Shown in pieces: positions 1 to 13,314 of a stretch of DNA of 60,000 nt. The stretch lies in contig CM022671.1 of the NCBI GenBank assembly GCA_012295275.1, positions 20,526,822 to 20,586,821 of the forward strand, in the 5' to 3' direction. The stretch comes from Chrysomallon squamiferum. Lineage: Eukaryota > Mollusca > Gastropoda > Neomphalida > Peltospiridae. Under the pieces are notes generated by a model. That model was not told the origin of the DNA. It did not search any database and saw only the letters and a program-made list of their open reading frames with translations. Numbering within the stretch: position 1 is the stretch's first letter; each line of letters starts with the position of its first letter. The position numbers were made by a program, and so were the translations under genes.

Positions 1-10
1 ATCTTTCCAG

Positions 11-109
11 CCCGTATGTACAAGTCCACCAATATACATGCTTCGATTGATTATTGTAGATGGCGTGCTGGCACTGAGCACAGATAAATTCATGTACAAT
101 CTGTCCACA
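11..109 (+). CDS. Possible internal exon (exon 0) of the window-spanning gene
   Basis: The window opens with a pyrimidine-rich run ending in ccag. The next 99 nt form 33 open codons beginning PVCTSPPIYM and including DGVLALSTDKF. The frame closes at a TAA just past a possible donor (aca|gtataa), giving phase 0/0, which fits the phase-0 candidate exon at 2966. The residues look protein-like: alternating hydrophobic, then mixed. Against it, the donor is weak, a second frame is also open for 28 codons from position 1, and another GT (gtagat at 56) could end the exon earlier. Function is not recognised. Confidence is low, and it depends on the next exon being real. Confidence 0.3.
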
Positions 110-2965
110 GTATAATCAAGTCCTGGCTTCGTTATTAGTACGTACCAAAATCACTTAGAACCAGTTGACTCCTTGTTTTTTTTTCTCCCCACTTCTTTGC
201 TGTGGCTGTTGTCGTAGTCGTATATAATGTCAGCTGTTATCCCTGCACCTGGGGCAGCCTAACACATCAAAGAGAGTGGAAGAATTCCCTAGCTGTGACT
301 CACTTAATAGCTGACCCTTTCATAGAGCAGTGGTGGTGGTGATCACGAAATGGGTTCTATCAATAGAAGAAACAAGGTCAAGCAATTGACAGGTAAGAGT
401 AACTTTGATGGTATGCCAACAGTAGTCAGTGGAGAAAGAGAAACATGTGACATTTAAAAAAAAATATATATAATATTTTTCTCTGTAAGCACGATTTCAT
501 TTGAAATTTGATGCATTTTCAAGAATCGTACATTCTGGTTACCTATGTGGAAGCATGTGACAGAAAATCATAATGTTTATTTTGTGAATGTGAAGGGTTT
601 GTGAATCTAGTGTTGATTTTCTCCCAGTCTTGTTTTCATAGTAAGTAAATATATTTCAAAAGTTAGTAAATGCAGTTACTTCTTGATTACCTGATATTAT
701 TTGAATTAGTGGTTTAATTTTTGTTCAAGTACAAAACAAATGTATTATTAATAGTAGTATTATTTCAATTGTATTTAATATTATTATTAATATTTTTGAA
801 GCATAAATATATCAGAAAATTTACTTAATAACAATAATAATAAAAACTAGCAAATGACAATAACAATAATAATATTTATTATTATTAAATTTTGTAATTA
901 AAAAATCAATCATTTATTTTGACCTCATAAAATTTTTATATTCAAGTTCAAATTAGCAAAAAAAACAAATTTATCTCATATTTTATACATATAAATAATT
1001 AATAACTGTCCCATATTTATTTGTTTATTTATTTTTATTGAGTTTCTTGTGACAAATATTGATTAGCTAATAACTATATACAATTTAGCATTAATAATTG
1101 AATATTTGTTTATTTAGCAGTAAATAATCACATATTTGTCTATGTAATATTGAATAATATACATTTATTTAGTATTAAGTAATAATTACATACAGTTATT
1201 TAATATTAATTGATACAGGTAACAGATCTGTTTACACCAAAGGTGACCCAGATAATTTCAGTTTCCAGTTTTCTGGACCAAGGCATAATATATATCTAAA
1301 ATAATTATTGAAAGGTAAAGATCAAAATTAAAATGTTTCTAAAATCAGTTTTTGGAAGCTGGATTATTACACTGAAAATTGTAGTTCATGTGTGTGTGTG
1401 TGTAATATCTCAGTACATAAATTATTTGATTAAATCAATAAATATCAATTATAATTGTTTTTGTTTTTGTTTTTGACTTAATAGTACATATTTTTATATT
1501 GTTTTTACTTTTATTAATTATTTCATTTTTTGTTTTACCTTCTTTTTTAATTCAATCTTTGAAGTATCCAGTTTTCCTTTCTAATATTTCCATTCAGGTA
1601 TTTATTAACAGTATAATTAACATTCTCTTTTTACTTTGGTAACTTTATCTCAGTTGACTATAAAAATCAATGAACTGAAATTTTATGTGTATGGGGAGTG
1701 TGTGTGTGTGTTTGCCATATCAGTCCTATGTATGATACATATATCTGTAATCTGTAAATAGGTGTAAGTAAAAAGTTTCTGAGTCAGTGTTGAACTGGTG
1801 TTTATTTGACATCCTGATATGTGAAAGTGTCAGCTTATTGAATATCTAACAGAACTGTTTTATTGGTTGAACTTACTTCTGTTTTGTTTCCTTGTACTAT
1901 CTTCCCCTAAAACTTTCCCTCAGAATAAATCAAACATGAAATGTAGATAAACAGAGGACAAACTGTGTATGTATTTTTAGATAAACCAAAAAAACCCCAA
2001 ACAACTCCAAAGTTCCACAACAATAAATAAACAACACAACAAAATAATAAAATAACATCAAAATAAACAAAAACAAAGCAATAACTAGTTGATACTTACA
2101 TTTCTTCATTGATGAATGACACATTATATCATTATTATTACTATTATTATTATTGTTACATTCTTGTCACTGTCATTATTATTGTTGTTATTAATATAAT
2201 TTTTAAATGTCTCTGAATTATTTTATTCTTTAGAGTTCAAAGCAATTTAAAAAAAAATATAAACATAAAAACATGTTTCCATTCTGTTTATTATTTATTG
2301 CTAGGAATGCAGTCATCCATATTCATTAAGGTATAAACTACTCACAGCTATGAATATTCATGAGGATTATCTAGTATTCATATTTTTACATAACACGGTT
2401 TCAGTCTGATTGCATTTTGAGACTCTCAATTTGTAATCTTTATGTTTTAATTAGCATAGCAAGGAGAATCCCTCTTGAAGTACTGCTCATTTGTTTCATC
2501 TTCTCAGTAGTATAATTTAGAAGAAAAAAAAAAAAATGAAGGCAGCTCCAGAAAAAAAGATCAGGAGTGGTTAATGGTTGAGACATTTGAGGATTTAAAA
2601 AAATATATATTATTATTATTATTATTTCTTAATTATTGTTTTAGTTAGCATTGAGCATGAGAGAAACTCAATGAGTTGATAATAGGTTGATTTTATTTTG
2701 TTATTACAGTTTCTTTTTTCAGAACTGTTTTAATTAGCAGTAAGTTTATGAAAGGAAAATAATTTAAAAATTTATCATTATTGACTCTGAGAGTTCCAAA
2801 ATATGTGTAAATAATTTTGTGATGTGTGTGAGTTAGTGTGAATATGTGTTTATGTTTGCATATAGATATACATGTATATGTATGTGAATGTTTGAATGCA
2901 TGGATATATATATCAGATTTTTGTGTGTGTTTGCATTAGTGACATCTTTTATTCATTACTAGCAG
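110..2965. other. AT-rich intronic or intergenic stretch
   Basis: No convincing exon is seen. It is strongly AT-rich, with scattered (ATT)n and (TTTA)n patches around 770-900 and 2120-2200, short (TG)n at 1389-1402 and 1698-1712, and a degenerate repeat of a 'tatttagtattaaataat' kind at 1010-1210. A minus-strand open frame at 1930-2124 is composed of low-complexity Phe/Leu/Val codons and is treated as chance. A 12-bp perfect palindrome is listed separately at 2350. Confidence 0.6.
2350..2361. promoter_or_regulatory. Palindromic ATGAATATTCAT site
   Basis: A perfect 12-bp palindrome lies in a less repetitive patch, close to further ATTCAT words at 2319 and 2381. The sequence resembles a dimeric POU-homeodomain site, in which ATGMAT half sites are arranged head to head. 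Function is inferred only from that resemblance. Confidence 0.2.
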
Positions 2966-3073
2966 AGGTCCATCAAGGACTTTGTGGAGAAGTGGTGCCA
3001 TAGATATAGTGGAGATATTTTTCAAGATGATCTATATTTCATTATTAATGAAGAAAAACAAAAAATAAATGAA
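2966..3073 (+). CDS. Probable internal exon (exon 1) of the window-spanning gene
   Basis: These 108 nt give 36 open codons, starting RSIKDFVEKWCHRYSGDIF and ending NEEKQKINE. A stop codon lies in frame six bases before the exon, so the open frame begins almost at the acceptor (attcattactagcag). The donor is gaa|gtgaaa, which is acceptable but not strong, and the frame stays open to a TGA at 3117. Phase is 0/0, and it joins exon A (16628) to give ...KQKINE-HFEKLKGKV, a continuous charged, probably helical segment. There are two tandem NAG acceptors (tag, cag). The domain is not recognised. The exon is inferred from frame, borders and composition, not from homology. Confidence 0.45.
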
Positions 3074-3722
3074 GTGAAAGGCATATATTCTGGACACACC
3101 ATCCCTGGATTTGCATGAATATGGAATGTATGCATTCATGTTACTTAATGTCCTAAAGTAAAAGAGTTTCATGCATGATTTTGTTTATTTTGGATCAGTA
3201 AGCTGTCACAAATAACTGATAGAACCGATAGAAGAAAATCAGCACACATTATAGAAAGCTGATGAGAAAGACATCTGTCATTCACACATAGTGAGCCACT
3301 AAGTTCCAAAATAAGCTGAATAAGCAATGTGTTGCATAGCAGGCTATGGTTTAATAGTCACAGCATTAGTCTAAGCTGTAACAGATCATTTCTTCCCCAG
3401 GAGTCCGTCTATTGGGCAATTTCCTATTCTCTTTATAGTGACCCTTGATTGTTTTAGCAAAGGCTGTGATTTTAGCTCTCCGAGTTTTAAATAAAAGTCC
3501 CTTGCTGCTAATTAGTAATGTTCTTGATTTCTACTCAAGATACTGTGGGTTGTTGTATCAATAAAGCTTGGTGGGCCCATATGATTATTTCCTGTTTTAG
3601 GCAGTGCTCCACAACTGATGCAAGAAAGTCTGTGTATGAACTATCCTGTGTATGGGAGATTGCATATAAAAATAGTCCATTGCTGCTATTTATAAATGGT
3701 TGGTTACAAATAGCCAAATAAC

Positions 3723-3837
3723 GGTTACATGCATCATGGATACTTATTCTACCTCTAAATGGTTGCATGCATCATGAATACTTGTTATAGCATCAAAATG
3801 GTTACAGGCATCATGGGTATTTATTATTGCTCTAAAT
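3723..3837 (+). repeat. Three-copy 38-39 bp tandem repeat
   Basis: Copies start at 3723, 3761 and 3800. Each begins ggttacatgcatcatg (or a close variant), followed by a TA-rich tail and ctctaaat. Copies differ at several positions, so the duplication is not recent. Confidence 0.75.
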
Positions 3838-4213
3838 GGTAGGATACTGCTTGGTTACAACTACTGGATTCTTCTGGTTTTGGTTCAAGGATAATGATTG
3901 TAGATTAATACAGTTTGCGATATATGTTGATAGTAAATTAAGTTTGATTCTTGGTGAATCAGCAGGAGATGACATTCAGGTAACAGCAGGTTTCTGTTCT
4001 GTTACTAATATCACTCCCACTAAGCATGTCACTGACTGCTGCTGGTTTGTTTAACAACACAAACAGCTGCTGGCCATTGATACATCTGTGTAGTTTGTTG
4101 TTTATAAATTGATTTATTTCTTTCCTCCTGAAATAGGCATATATTGTTTGTTTGTTTTGAGGGTAGATTTTTTTTTTTTTGTAATACAAAATGAAAAGAT
4201 GCCAAAAATTGAT

Positions 4214-4406
<193 letters not shown>

Positions 4407-4904
4407 AAAGGAGATATCTAAACCTACATATGAACAACACAAATACATACTGTACACAGATATATATATATTTATGCTTATTGCAAAGACATGTACACAG
4501 AAATTAATTCAGAACATTAGAATACACACAGACACATAGGCACACACTCACACACAGTCATAGATCACATTTAGAATGCAGCATAATTGGCACAAAGCTG
4601 AGAGGATGTGGATGAGGCAGTCAGGCCTTGAATTAGTTGGGGCTATTTAAATAATTGATTGTGTTGTCTTCATTTGGGATGCTCCCAGTGTTTTCACTGT
4701 GACACTTGCTGTCAGATCCCATCTACATCTCACTATGATAAACTGGCTTCATGGTGAAACCCTGTCACTTTGTTTGGGTGGAAACCATAAAGAGACACAT
4801 TTCTGGTAATTCTCTTGAGGCAGTACACAGGGATATGGAATTCATTGCCTTTTGCTTCAGCATTTTATAGGGGCAACCTTTAACTTCTGGCTTAGACCAC
4901 AGAT

Positions 4905-5050
4905 TATGTTTTCTTGGTTAGAAAAAAGGCTTTTGCTTCTTGGATATCCACAAACTGTTGCATCTTGGTTAAAGCCAGGCTATCTTTCTTTGGTTAAGCT
5001 GCAGACGTTATTCCTTGGTTAAGCTGCATGTTGTTGCTCCTTGGTTCTAG
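4905..5050 (+). repeat. Degenerate tandem repeat of about 33 bp
   Basis: Roughly five spaced copies contain the core cttggttaagctgca (or variants), with the last three at about 4966-5050 the clearest. It is a local duplication, with no coding sense. Confidence 0.6.
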
Positions 5051-5277
5051 CTTTTCAAACCATAGGCTACTGGACTGAAGGCTTGATGTTTCCACTGGGC
5101 TATTACCCATTTCAGTTACTGTTCAAATGCAAATATATCAAAGAGCATGATATGTGCTTACTCAACTGTTGGAACATATCTATAATTGTTGCAAGAATTC
5201 TTTCATTTATTTGTTACAGTCAAGATGTTAGTACTTCTTCATTTCTTCATCTGTTCACTCATTATATTCTTTATATT

Positions 5278-5486
5278 GAAATCTCTTGCATATATTTTAA
5301 ATAGTATATGATACTTGTATATGTGCCCACAGAATATATTGTATTCCTGATATAACACCACTGGGCTTGATGTTCATAACATAAAACTTATTCCTCCATG
5401 TTGAAATTTCTTGCATATATTTTAAACAGTATATGATGCTTATATTTGTGCCTAGATGAATGTATTGTATTCCTGATATAACAACA
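5278..5486 (+). repeat. Two 83-bp copies, 125 bp apart
   Basis: The copies start at 5278 and 5403. They share cttgcatatattttaaa, agtatatgat and tgtattcctgatataaca, with scattered substitutions. An open frame running over the first copy (to 5304) is discounted. Confidence 0.75.
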
Positions 5487-6029
5487 AAGTGAATCTTACA
5501 GAGTAAAGTTTTGTTTTATTGAAGTTTCAAAAGTTATCAAAGCATTTTATTGCTTTGAATCAATTTTGAATTGCTTTTATACATCATCCTTTTACAATTA
5601 TCTTTTACTGTTCACATATGGCATTTTTATGTTATTATTATATTTTATTATCATTTTTTTCAAAAAATATATTCTTTCAAAAGAAATGGTTGTTAAAGTT
5701 GTTAACTGAATATTTTTATTTAAACTATCTTGTTTTTTGTTGTTGTTGAAAGTAAATTACAATAAAAAAAATAGCTTTATATGATAAATATTAATTATTT
5801 GCTGACACATTATATTTTTTTTTTTGTATAAAGATATTTTAAAACAAAACACCATTGCAAATAATAATAATAATAGCAACAACAACAACAATAATAACAA
5901 AATATAGCTATTTAGCTATCTATTCATCCAGGTCATTAGTGGTTTTCAAATTTATATTTATTTATTTTATTATTATTATTATTTTTTCTCTCTCTCATTT
6001 GTAGGTATTTGTGTTATCATTATTCTTAT

Positions 6030-6420
6030 TGCCACAGTTGATGATCATGCTCTAAAACCCCCTGCTGTTCAGTCACATGATTCATTAGTTATCTATCAAA
6101 GTGATGAATATTTACAGCCATGTCAAATTACCCCCAACCATTTTAGATTACTGATAGATAAAAGAAACAAGAAACTGGCTCACTTGTCACTGGTAATACA
6201 GAGTTGGTTAGCACCATTTACATAGATAAATGGACTCTGAGGATGATCTGAGAGAGACCTTATTAAAATTACGGTCATGTGTCATTATAAAGAAGAATGC
6301 CTGTACAGTCAGTTTAATTGGCGGCCATGTGGTCACATTGTCAGCCTAAAGACTGCCACAGACTGGACCAGCACTGCTTAAGCTGTAGAGTTTATCACCT
6401 GTGGGTGAATGAAATTATTT
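6030..6420. other. Balanced-composition island with a 60-codon open frame
   Basis: The stretch is unique in the window and richer in GC than its surroundings. After a good acceptor-like run ending at 6037 there are 51 open codons to a possible donor (ctg|gtaata at 6193), and the frame continues to about 6222. Phase (1 in, 0 out) does not follow from candidate exon 1, so it is not called an exon. A run of gggtgaatga words follows at 6402-6475. It could be a conserved non-coding element. Confidence 0.3.
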
Positions 6421-7535
6421 TGGGGTGAATAAAGCTAGAGAGATGAACAAAGGGTGAATGAAACAAAGGGTAAAAGGCTTAATTTTTACTCAGATTTGTA
6501 TTTTCTTATTTTTTTTGTTGAAATTTTTTAGGTACTTTAAAAAGAGGACTAATTTGTTTCTGTGAATATGATGCAAAGATTGTTCTTTAATAATTTCATT
6601 TTATGTAAACTAGAAAGATTTCTAATAATATATCTGCGGTAATTTTCTTTGTTATAGGTAACTTCTATTCATAACCTATTTTAAAAATGTTCAGAAAATT
6701 AAATAAAATAAATACTTAATAAATCGGTTAATATAATTATATTTTGAATATTACAAAATAAATTATAAATAAAATATATACCACAAAGATGAGGAAATTT
6801 AATCATAGCTGATTGACATCTTTTAATAAAGACTTAAAAGAAAACGACACTGAAATAGTTTAGAAGCAATGGACATAAATTACCCAACAGCAAATAAGAT
6901 GATTCAGCAAAATCTTTTTCCCATTTGAAAATATATGTAATGACAGTATCTTGATCAATGTTCAAATGTGCTGTATATGCCATGGACTAAAAAATAGTTA
7001 TTAGTTCTCTGAACTCACAGGAAAGAAGATAATTCAGAAGAATCTCTTTCCTTGTTACAGTGATCCATCCACAAAATGTCAGTATCCTTGTACAGATTCA
7101 TTTATGTTGTATCTGACATGGGTTCCTGAACATCTATTAGTTTTGTTAAGCTCATAAAAAAACAATTAAATGATAAAAATATAGAATCATGTCCTATCAT
7201 GTCCTTTGTGTTACTTGCTTTTTTTTCTTATTTAAATATATTGTATTCAACACAGTTGAATTAATCTTCACCCTGAATCATATAGTTGTTAATCACACTC
7301 ATAAGAAACAGTTAAACAAAAAAATGTAATGTATTGTATAATTATATATATTTGTTATTTAATGTTTGTATCTGGTTTAGGCTTAGGTATGTATACCTTA
7401 TTGGACATTTTTTAGAACTATTTTTTGTCAGCTGAATTTATAAGTAACAGTTGATGATGAAGATGCAACATTTTTCATATTTATATTTTCATAATATATA
7501 CATACATCCCATACAAGCATGGACACACATACCAA

Positions 7536-7538
<3 letters not shown>

Positions 7539-7574
<36 letters not shown>

Positions 7575-7576
7575 CT

Positions 7577-7646
<70 letters not shown>

Positions 7647-7651
7647 AAACA

Positions 7652-7684
<33 letters not shown>
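7539..7684 (+). repeat. Composite microsatellite (CA)n(TC)n(CA)n
   Basis: A (CA) block to 7567, (TC) at 7579-7640 and (CA) at 7650-7684 form a sandwich in which the pyrimidine tract lies between two alternating tracts. The repeat-only open frames on both strands are artefacts. Confidence 0.95.
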
Positions 7685-7687
<3 letters not shown>

Positions 7688-8258
7688 TACAATATAATAC
7701 CAGGCATATATAATACAGTACAATATAATACCTGGCAGGCATATTGAGCAGGTGATTCATTACTGTTTGGTGATATGTAATACATATTTTCTATCTCCTT
7801 GATGTTGTTTTACCTTGTTTTCTATTGTTTTACAAATGGCCTACCCAGCTTTTCTGACACTGGTCTTCTGAGACCCATTTATCAGTACATTTCTTTACTT
7901 TGATTAATAACAGTCTTGTTCAGACAGCTTATTTTAATTTACATACATTCACAGTATTCATGTATGGTATCAACTCTTTTCTTCACAAATATGGTGTTTT
8001 CTTTCTTTTTGTTCTCATCATTGTGGAACAGGAATTTTTTATAAACAAATGATTTTTTTTTTTTTTTGAATGATTTAAAAAAAAAAAAAATTGTTATATT
8101 TTTAAATCGAAAATTAAAAGCTGTTATTGGTTTTCTGTACAGCTTATGTCTAGATAAGATAAGAGCCTTTATGTAGGAAGTGCATAAACAGTTAATGGAT
8201 CTGTTGTAAAATATATCTGTGGGTGCAGCTGAAATAAGCAGCAAATATAGGATTTTCT

Positions 8259-8259
<1 letters not shown>

Positions 8260-8302
<43 letters not shown>
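8260..8302 (+). repeat. (AC)n microsatellite
   Basis: An uninterrupted AC run of about 21 units. Confidence 0.95.
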
Positions 8303-8304
<2 letters not shown>

Positions 8305-9879
8305 TTGGATGCATATTTTACACCAATAATTTTGTGTCTGTGTCAATAAGTCTGTGTCTGGCATATGCATAGATACATACATAAATACATATATACATAT
8401 ATACACTCAATATGTTGAATGCACTCAAAATTATTGATGTAAAATATGTCCAAATTTTTAAAAGGATCTAATTAGCTTTTTTTTTCAAAGATCAAAATAA
8501 GCCTATATAAAAAAAGAAGAAAAAAAGTATGTGAAGAACAATGGAACAAATTATAAATTTTAAACATGCATATCTTTTCTTTAAGTGGATATAAATTATT
8601 TATCAGTTCATTATAATACTGTTTTATTTTATTGCACTGTACCTTGTTGACAGCTTTATTCAGATACTTTTCTTTTATTATGATCGTAATAAATACATTG
8701 TAACATGTTTTCATATGTTGATGCATATCTCTGTATATAACATGTAAGTGTAAATTAAACATTTTATACATACAGATGTGTGTGTATATTTGTTTGTATC
8801 TGAAAGTCATGAAATGAACCCATCACTAAATTGTGTCATATAAGTGAATTTCACAACATGGCATAACCTGTCAATGAATAATTTTTTATAAACTGTACCA
8901 GTTAGTCTTTTTTACATCATATCAAAACTAAAAAGGTTTACAAATGTATACATGTACTTAAATCATATATTTATATTTTATATATGCTGTTAATCATAAA
9001 ATGAACTGATCACTAATAGTTCCAATTAAGGCAAAATGACGAATGAAATAAACTGACAATGAATATATATGTATAATCTGTATCATAGCATCTTTTACAT
9101 CAGATCAGAACTAGAAAGACTTGAAACATTGGAGGACACATAGCTGATCTTAAACCCATTTGGTAAATGTCAGCATTTTCCAATAAAAACTGCAGCATGA
9201 AGATTTCGCTGAATGCTGTACACACTTAAGTGGCATCTTGAATTTAATCTTCTTGCAAGTTCATTTCAGTTTATTCAATTTACTTTCATGCTTCTGTTCA
9301 ACCAAGGTCCAAGCAGGCTGACCAGGCAGTGTAATCTAAAGATCAGTACGAACTGACCAGGTCAGTTTTTGATTGGATGATATCTGATTAATGAAAAAAA
9401 AAAAAAAAAAAATGAAAGAAAGAAAGAAAATGTTTGAATAATACATTGAGCAGTAGGTGGGAGTTGTTTCATACTTGGGTTGTATACTGATTGGTAAAGG
9501 AAACTACTGTGACCCAAACTTTTTGATACAAATAAAAAAAAGTGCTATATAAAAAAAATTATTTGTTTTTATTAAAATCAGTTTTAAAAATATCAGTCTT
9601 AGAAGATAAGAAGAAGTTAATGCTTGTGATTTTTATGTAACATAAAGCAAAGGGGTTGTTTTGGGTTTTTCAAATTTGTAATTACATATCCTCTATATAT
9701 TAATACCATAACTGAAAATTATTTATTGTTTGAGGCACATGATACTTAATAAGACTTTTCACTCTGTTACTCATTACACCAAATTTAAACCAAAATATCC
9801 AAACACCAAAAACTATTTTTCTTGTTCATTTAATTTTAAAGTGATTTTTTTGATTTTTTAAAATTCACCACCACATTCT

Positions 9880-10260
9880 GCCTTGTACCAGATAACTGCA
9901 TCTACCACTCACCGGGGTAAAAGGTTAGCATCCATGTTAATTACTGGTACTGCAGTGTAATTTGCTTGATCATCAAATTTAATAATTACATTCAATTGTT
10001 GGGGGAAAAAGCCTTTCAATAGAATGGATTGAGCTGTACTGGAATGGCTGATCGATCAGGCAACACAATATGTCGGGTTCTGTTCACAGGAAAGCAATTA
10101 ATTGCATGCTACCTCTTGAAGAGAAAGATCTGAGGTTTGCAATAAGTCCATTCTCTGCCATTGTTGGAGAAGTAGGGGTGCCATCTTTGCCAGACAAATT
10201 AAGATGCATTTGATGGTTCTACATTTTGCTCTCACACCTTTTAACTTTGACACTCCATGA
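9880..10260. other. Balanced-composition island, possible conserved non-coding element
   Basis: This non-repetitive patch stands out from the AT-rich surroundings. It holds homeodomain-like words (ttaattac, taattaca, aattaattgcatgc) and the palindrome gatcgatc near 10051. No open frame of note is present. Regulatory function is inferred only. Confidence 0.25.
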
Positions 10261-11849
10261 TATTGATACTGAAAAACAGAAAAAAAAAAAAAAAATTTCA
10301 GACATACTGGGCTTTTTAAAAATTGTATTTTGATTTGTTTTTGGTTTTTTTAAATTTTATAAAGTGGATTGTGGTTTTATGTTAAAATGAAATGAACAGA
10401 AAAAAAATGGTGACAACAAAAATAAATTAAAAATGTTTTTATTTTAAATTAGTTTGGGTTGTTTTATGTAAAGAAATTAATATAAAAAATTGGGATAATA
10501 AAAATAAAAGTGAAATTCAGACAAATAAACTTAACAAACAGAAAAAAACCAAGAAAAAAACAACAACAACCAAAGACACAACCTTAAAACCACAAATACA
10601 TTTGATATGTTGTGTTTATATATTTGTGTACATATGTCTGTATGTATATATATATATCTGTATCATGTTAGGTGTATGTATATTTTGTCATTTTTCAAAC
10701 TTTTCTCAACAACTTAAATAAAACAATCAGTAAAATGAAAAGTTACTGTCCAGGCAAATTTCATCTTAACTGGCTCATTGAACATTGAATTATTTATTGC
10801 ATCTTTCAGTTTAGTATGAAATAATTATGCTAGATATTAAGAGAAACATATGTTTTTGTTTTGTTTTTAATTAGATAAAATGTGAGAAGCATTATCCAAA
10901 TGGATTGAATATTATTCACAGTTTTTATATATATGTTTTGTTATAATTAAATGTGTATTTTTTTATTTATGTATAGACTTTTGAGGTTGTATTATATTTC
11001 TTTTTTTTTTCTTTTTTTTTTTAAATAAAAGATTGTCTGGATAATGATGATGCTGATAATAATAATGATTATGAGTATGATAATGATGATATAATAATAA
11101 TTAAGAACAATACTAATTGTAATAGTGAAAATACTATAACAGGTTCTTCAAAATTATTACAAGTACTGCTGTTACTACTTCTACTAGTTCAGCTACTGCT
11201 ATTACTACTGATACTACTATTACTGAAACAGGATATTTATGGAATGAATCTTGAATTGTCAATCCCTAAACCAAATAGCATATAGATCAAGTTGAGGCAT
11301 GTATAACATTCGGTATTCGTAGCTAATTATAGAACCAAAATGTCATGCACACAGTCACTTTCACAAGCAAATGACCATGTCCACCACGAGGCCATGCTTC
11401 CATGACAGGTATAAAATAACAATAATAATTTCAAGTGGCAGTATATGCAGCAGTTGTGAACTGTAGAATAGTGCAGTCTCTGAAGACGAAGGTGTTCTAT
11501 TCACATCCTCAGTAGTAAATAAATTATAATTGAATTGTTGTTGTTTCACAAGATGCCAAGGGAATAAAACAAATGACAAAACATGACTGGGTCGGATAAT
11601 GTTAACATGAAATTATAAACAGTTCTTCAGAGCAGGCATGTGTATGTACATAGTGACACATATATGTTTAATGTGCTGCAGTACAAAACAGACACCAGAA
11701 TATGAACACAAAGACAGAGACACATTAATATACAACATGTACATTGAATTTAAATGCAGATATTTATACATGCATTATTTATTCGTTCTTGCATATTATA
11801 TTCATGCATGTTTACACAAACACATTTGCATGCACACATATATACACAT

Positions 11850-12107
11850 CTATAGACATACATGCATAAATACATAGATACACATAAAAATACATACAAA
11901 CACATATATATATATATATGTGCAACAAAACTTACATTTAACATGAATGTGTTCTTAACATAACATGCAGTTATAAATATGTGTATGTCAGGTTCTGTAT
12001 ATATAAACTTTTTATATATATATAATATGAATATTGTATATATCTGTATATATGGTATATATAAACTTTACTTACAAATGTTTATATGTGTATAACTGAT
12101 TAAGCAC

Positions 12108-12139
<32 letters not shown>

Positions 12140-12150
12140 TATGTGTACTT
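11850..12150 (+). repeat. TA-, CATA- and GT-rich simple-sequence zone
   Basis: Short (CATA)n and (TA)n patches at 11840-12065 are followed by (GT)n at 12109-12146. Open frames here are made of repeat codons. Confidence 0.85.
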
Positions 12151-13249
12151 TATTTGTATAAAGACACTAAGGAAAAAACATGTTGACTCTTGTTGATGGT
12201 GTGACTATATGTTGTCATGGTGAGACTATTATTTACTCAGTGACCTCAACACACACCTAGCACACAGTACACGTATTAATTAATTGATATTTCCATTTGT
12301 AGTCATCACATACAGAGAAAGAATACTTCTTTTTTTTAACTTCTAGGTTTGTTTTTGTTTTTTGTCTCACTGCATTTAGGTTACAGTTAGATGATTGATT
12401 GGTATTGGATTAAATAATAAATGCAAAGGTTCTTCCATAGCATATAGGTAATGAAGTTGAAATGAGAATATTCCATACAGGTGATTTTATATATGTGTGG
12501 TGTTATATTTGTTGTGTATTTCTTTGTATTTGTATTTATAAATTTAATATCTCTAACTTCCTCTCTGGCTCTTTTTGTTTGTATGTTCTAAAATGAATTT
12601 AAATGAGTATCTTCCTTTTTCCTTCTCTGTATGTCTGTTTGGCTTATTGGCTCAGTGCAAATTTAAATTATCTTTGTTTCTTTTCCTTTCTGTCCAGTTG
12701 CCTGTTGTATCCATCTCTATATCTGTTCTTTCTTTCTGTCACTTTTTGTTTTAATGTAAATTTATAATGTCTTTCCCACTTTTTCTCTTTCTCTGCATCT
12801 CTCTCTTTCTTCTTTCTTTTTTTTTCTTTTTCTTTCTCTCTTTCTTTCTTTAAAGAACTTTTAGTGTGGATTTTTTTTGTTGCTGTCTTATTACTTGTTT
12901 CATACTTATCAAATAAGGTGCTGCTTAAATTACTTGATATTGTAGATAAAAGTTAGCTAAGGTAAATCCATGATGATTCCTATCAGTTTGTTTTATCTAG
13001 CATTGCAGCAAAACAGAGGTTGAATTTGATACCACGAACACAAAGTTACACCTGAAATACTGACAAATGCAGATTGAAAAATAAAAATAATTCAGAAAAA
13101 ATGTTTAGTGAACAGTACCTTCTTTAGAGGTTAGTCCAGAAGTACTGGAGGTGCAAAATACAGGTAACAAGAATAAAACAAACACACATTGTAACAGGAA
13201 TGCTGGTTTTCACTAAAATTGTTGTTTTAACATTGATTCAATAAAATTA

Positions 13250-13288
<39 letters not shown>

Positions 13289-13314
13289 GTAGTAGTAGTA
13301 GTAGTAGTAGTAGT
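13250..13314 (+). repeat. (ATT)n(AGT)n microsatellite
   Basis: (ATT) switches cleanly to (AGT) at about 13288, a compound trinucleotide repeat. A related (AGT)n-(AAT)n compound occurs at 22325. Confidence 0.95.

Noticed and set aside
3401-3437. 37-nt exon after a good acceptor (tttcttccccag)
   Set aside because: The donor (gtgacc) is poor, the exon is very short, and including it would need the uncertain segment at 6038 to restore the frame.
5041-5304. 87-codon + strand frame
   Set aside because: It overlaps the first copy of a tandem duplication and lacks a clear ATG start at its head.
11464-11502. A-box and B-box-like words as a tRNA or SINE promoter
   Set aside because: Spacing between the boxes is about 20 nt, too short for a tRNA core, and no stems form.
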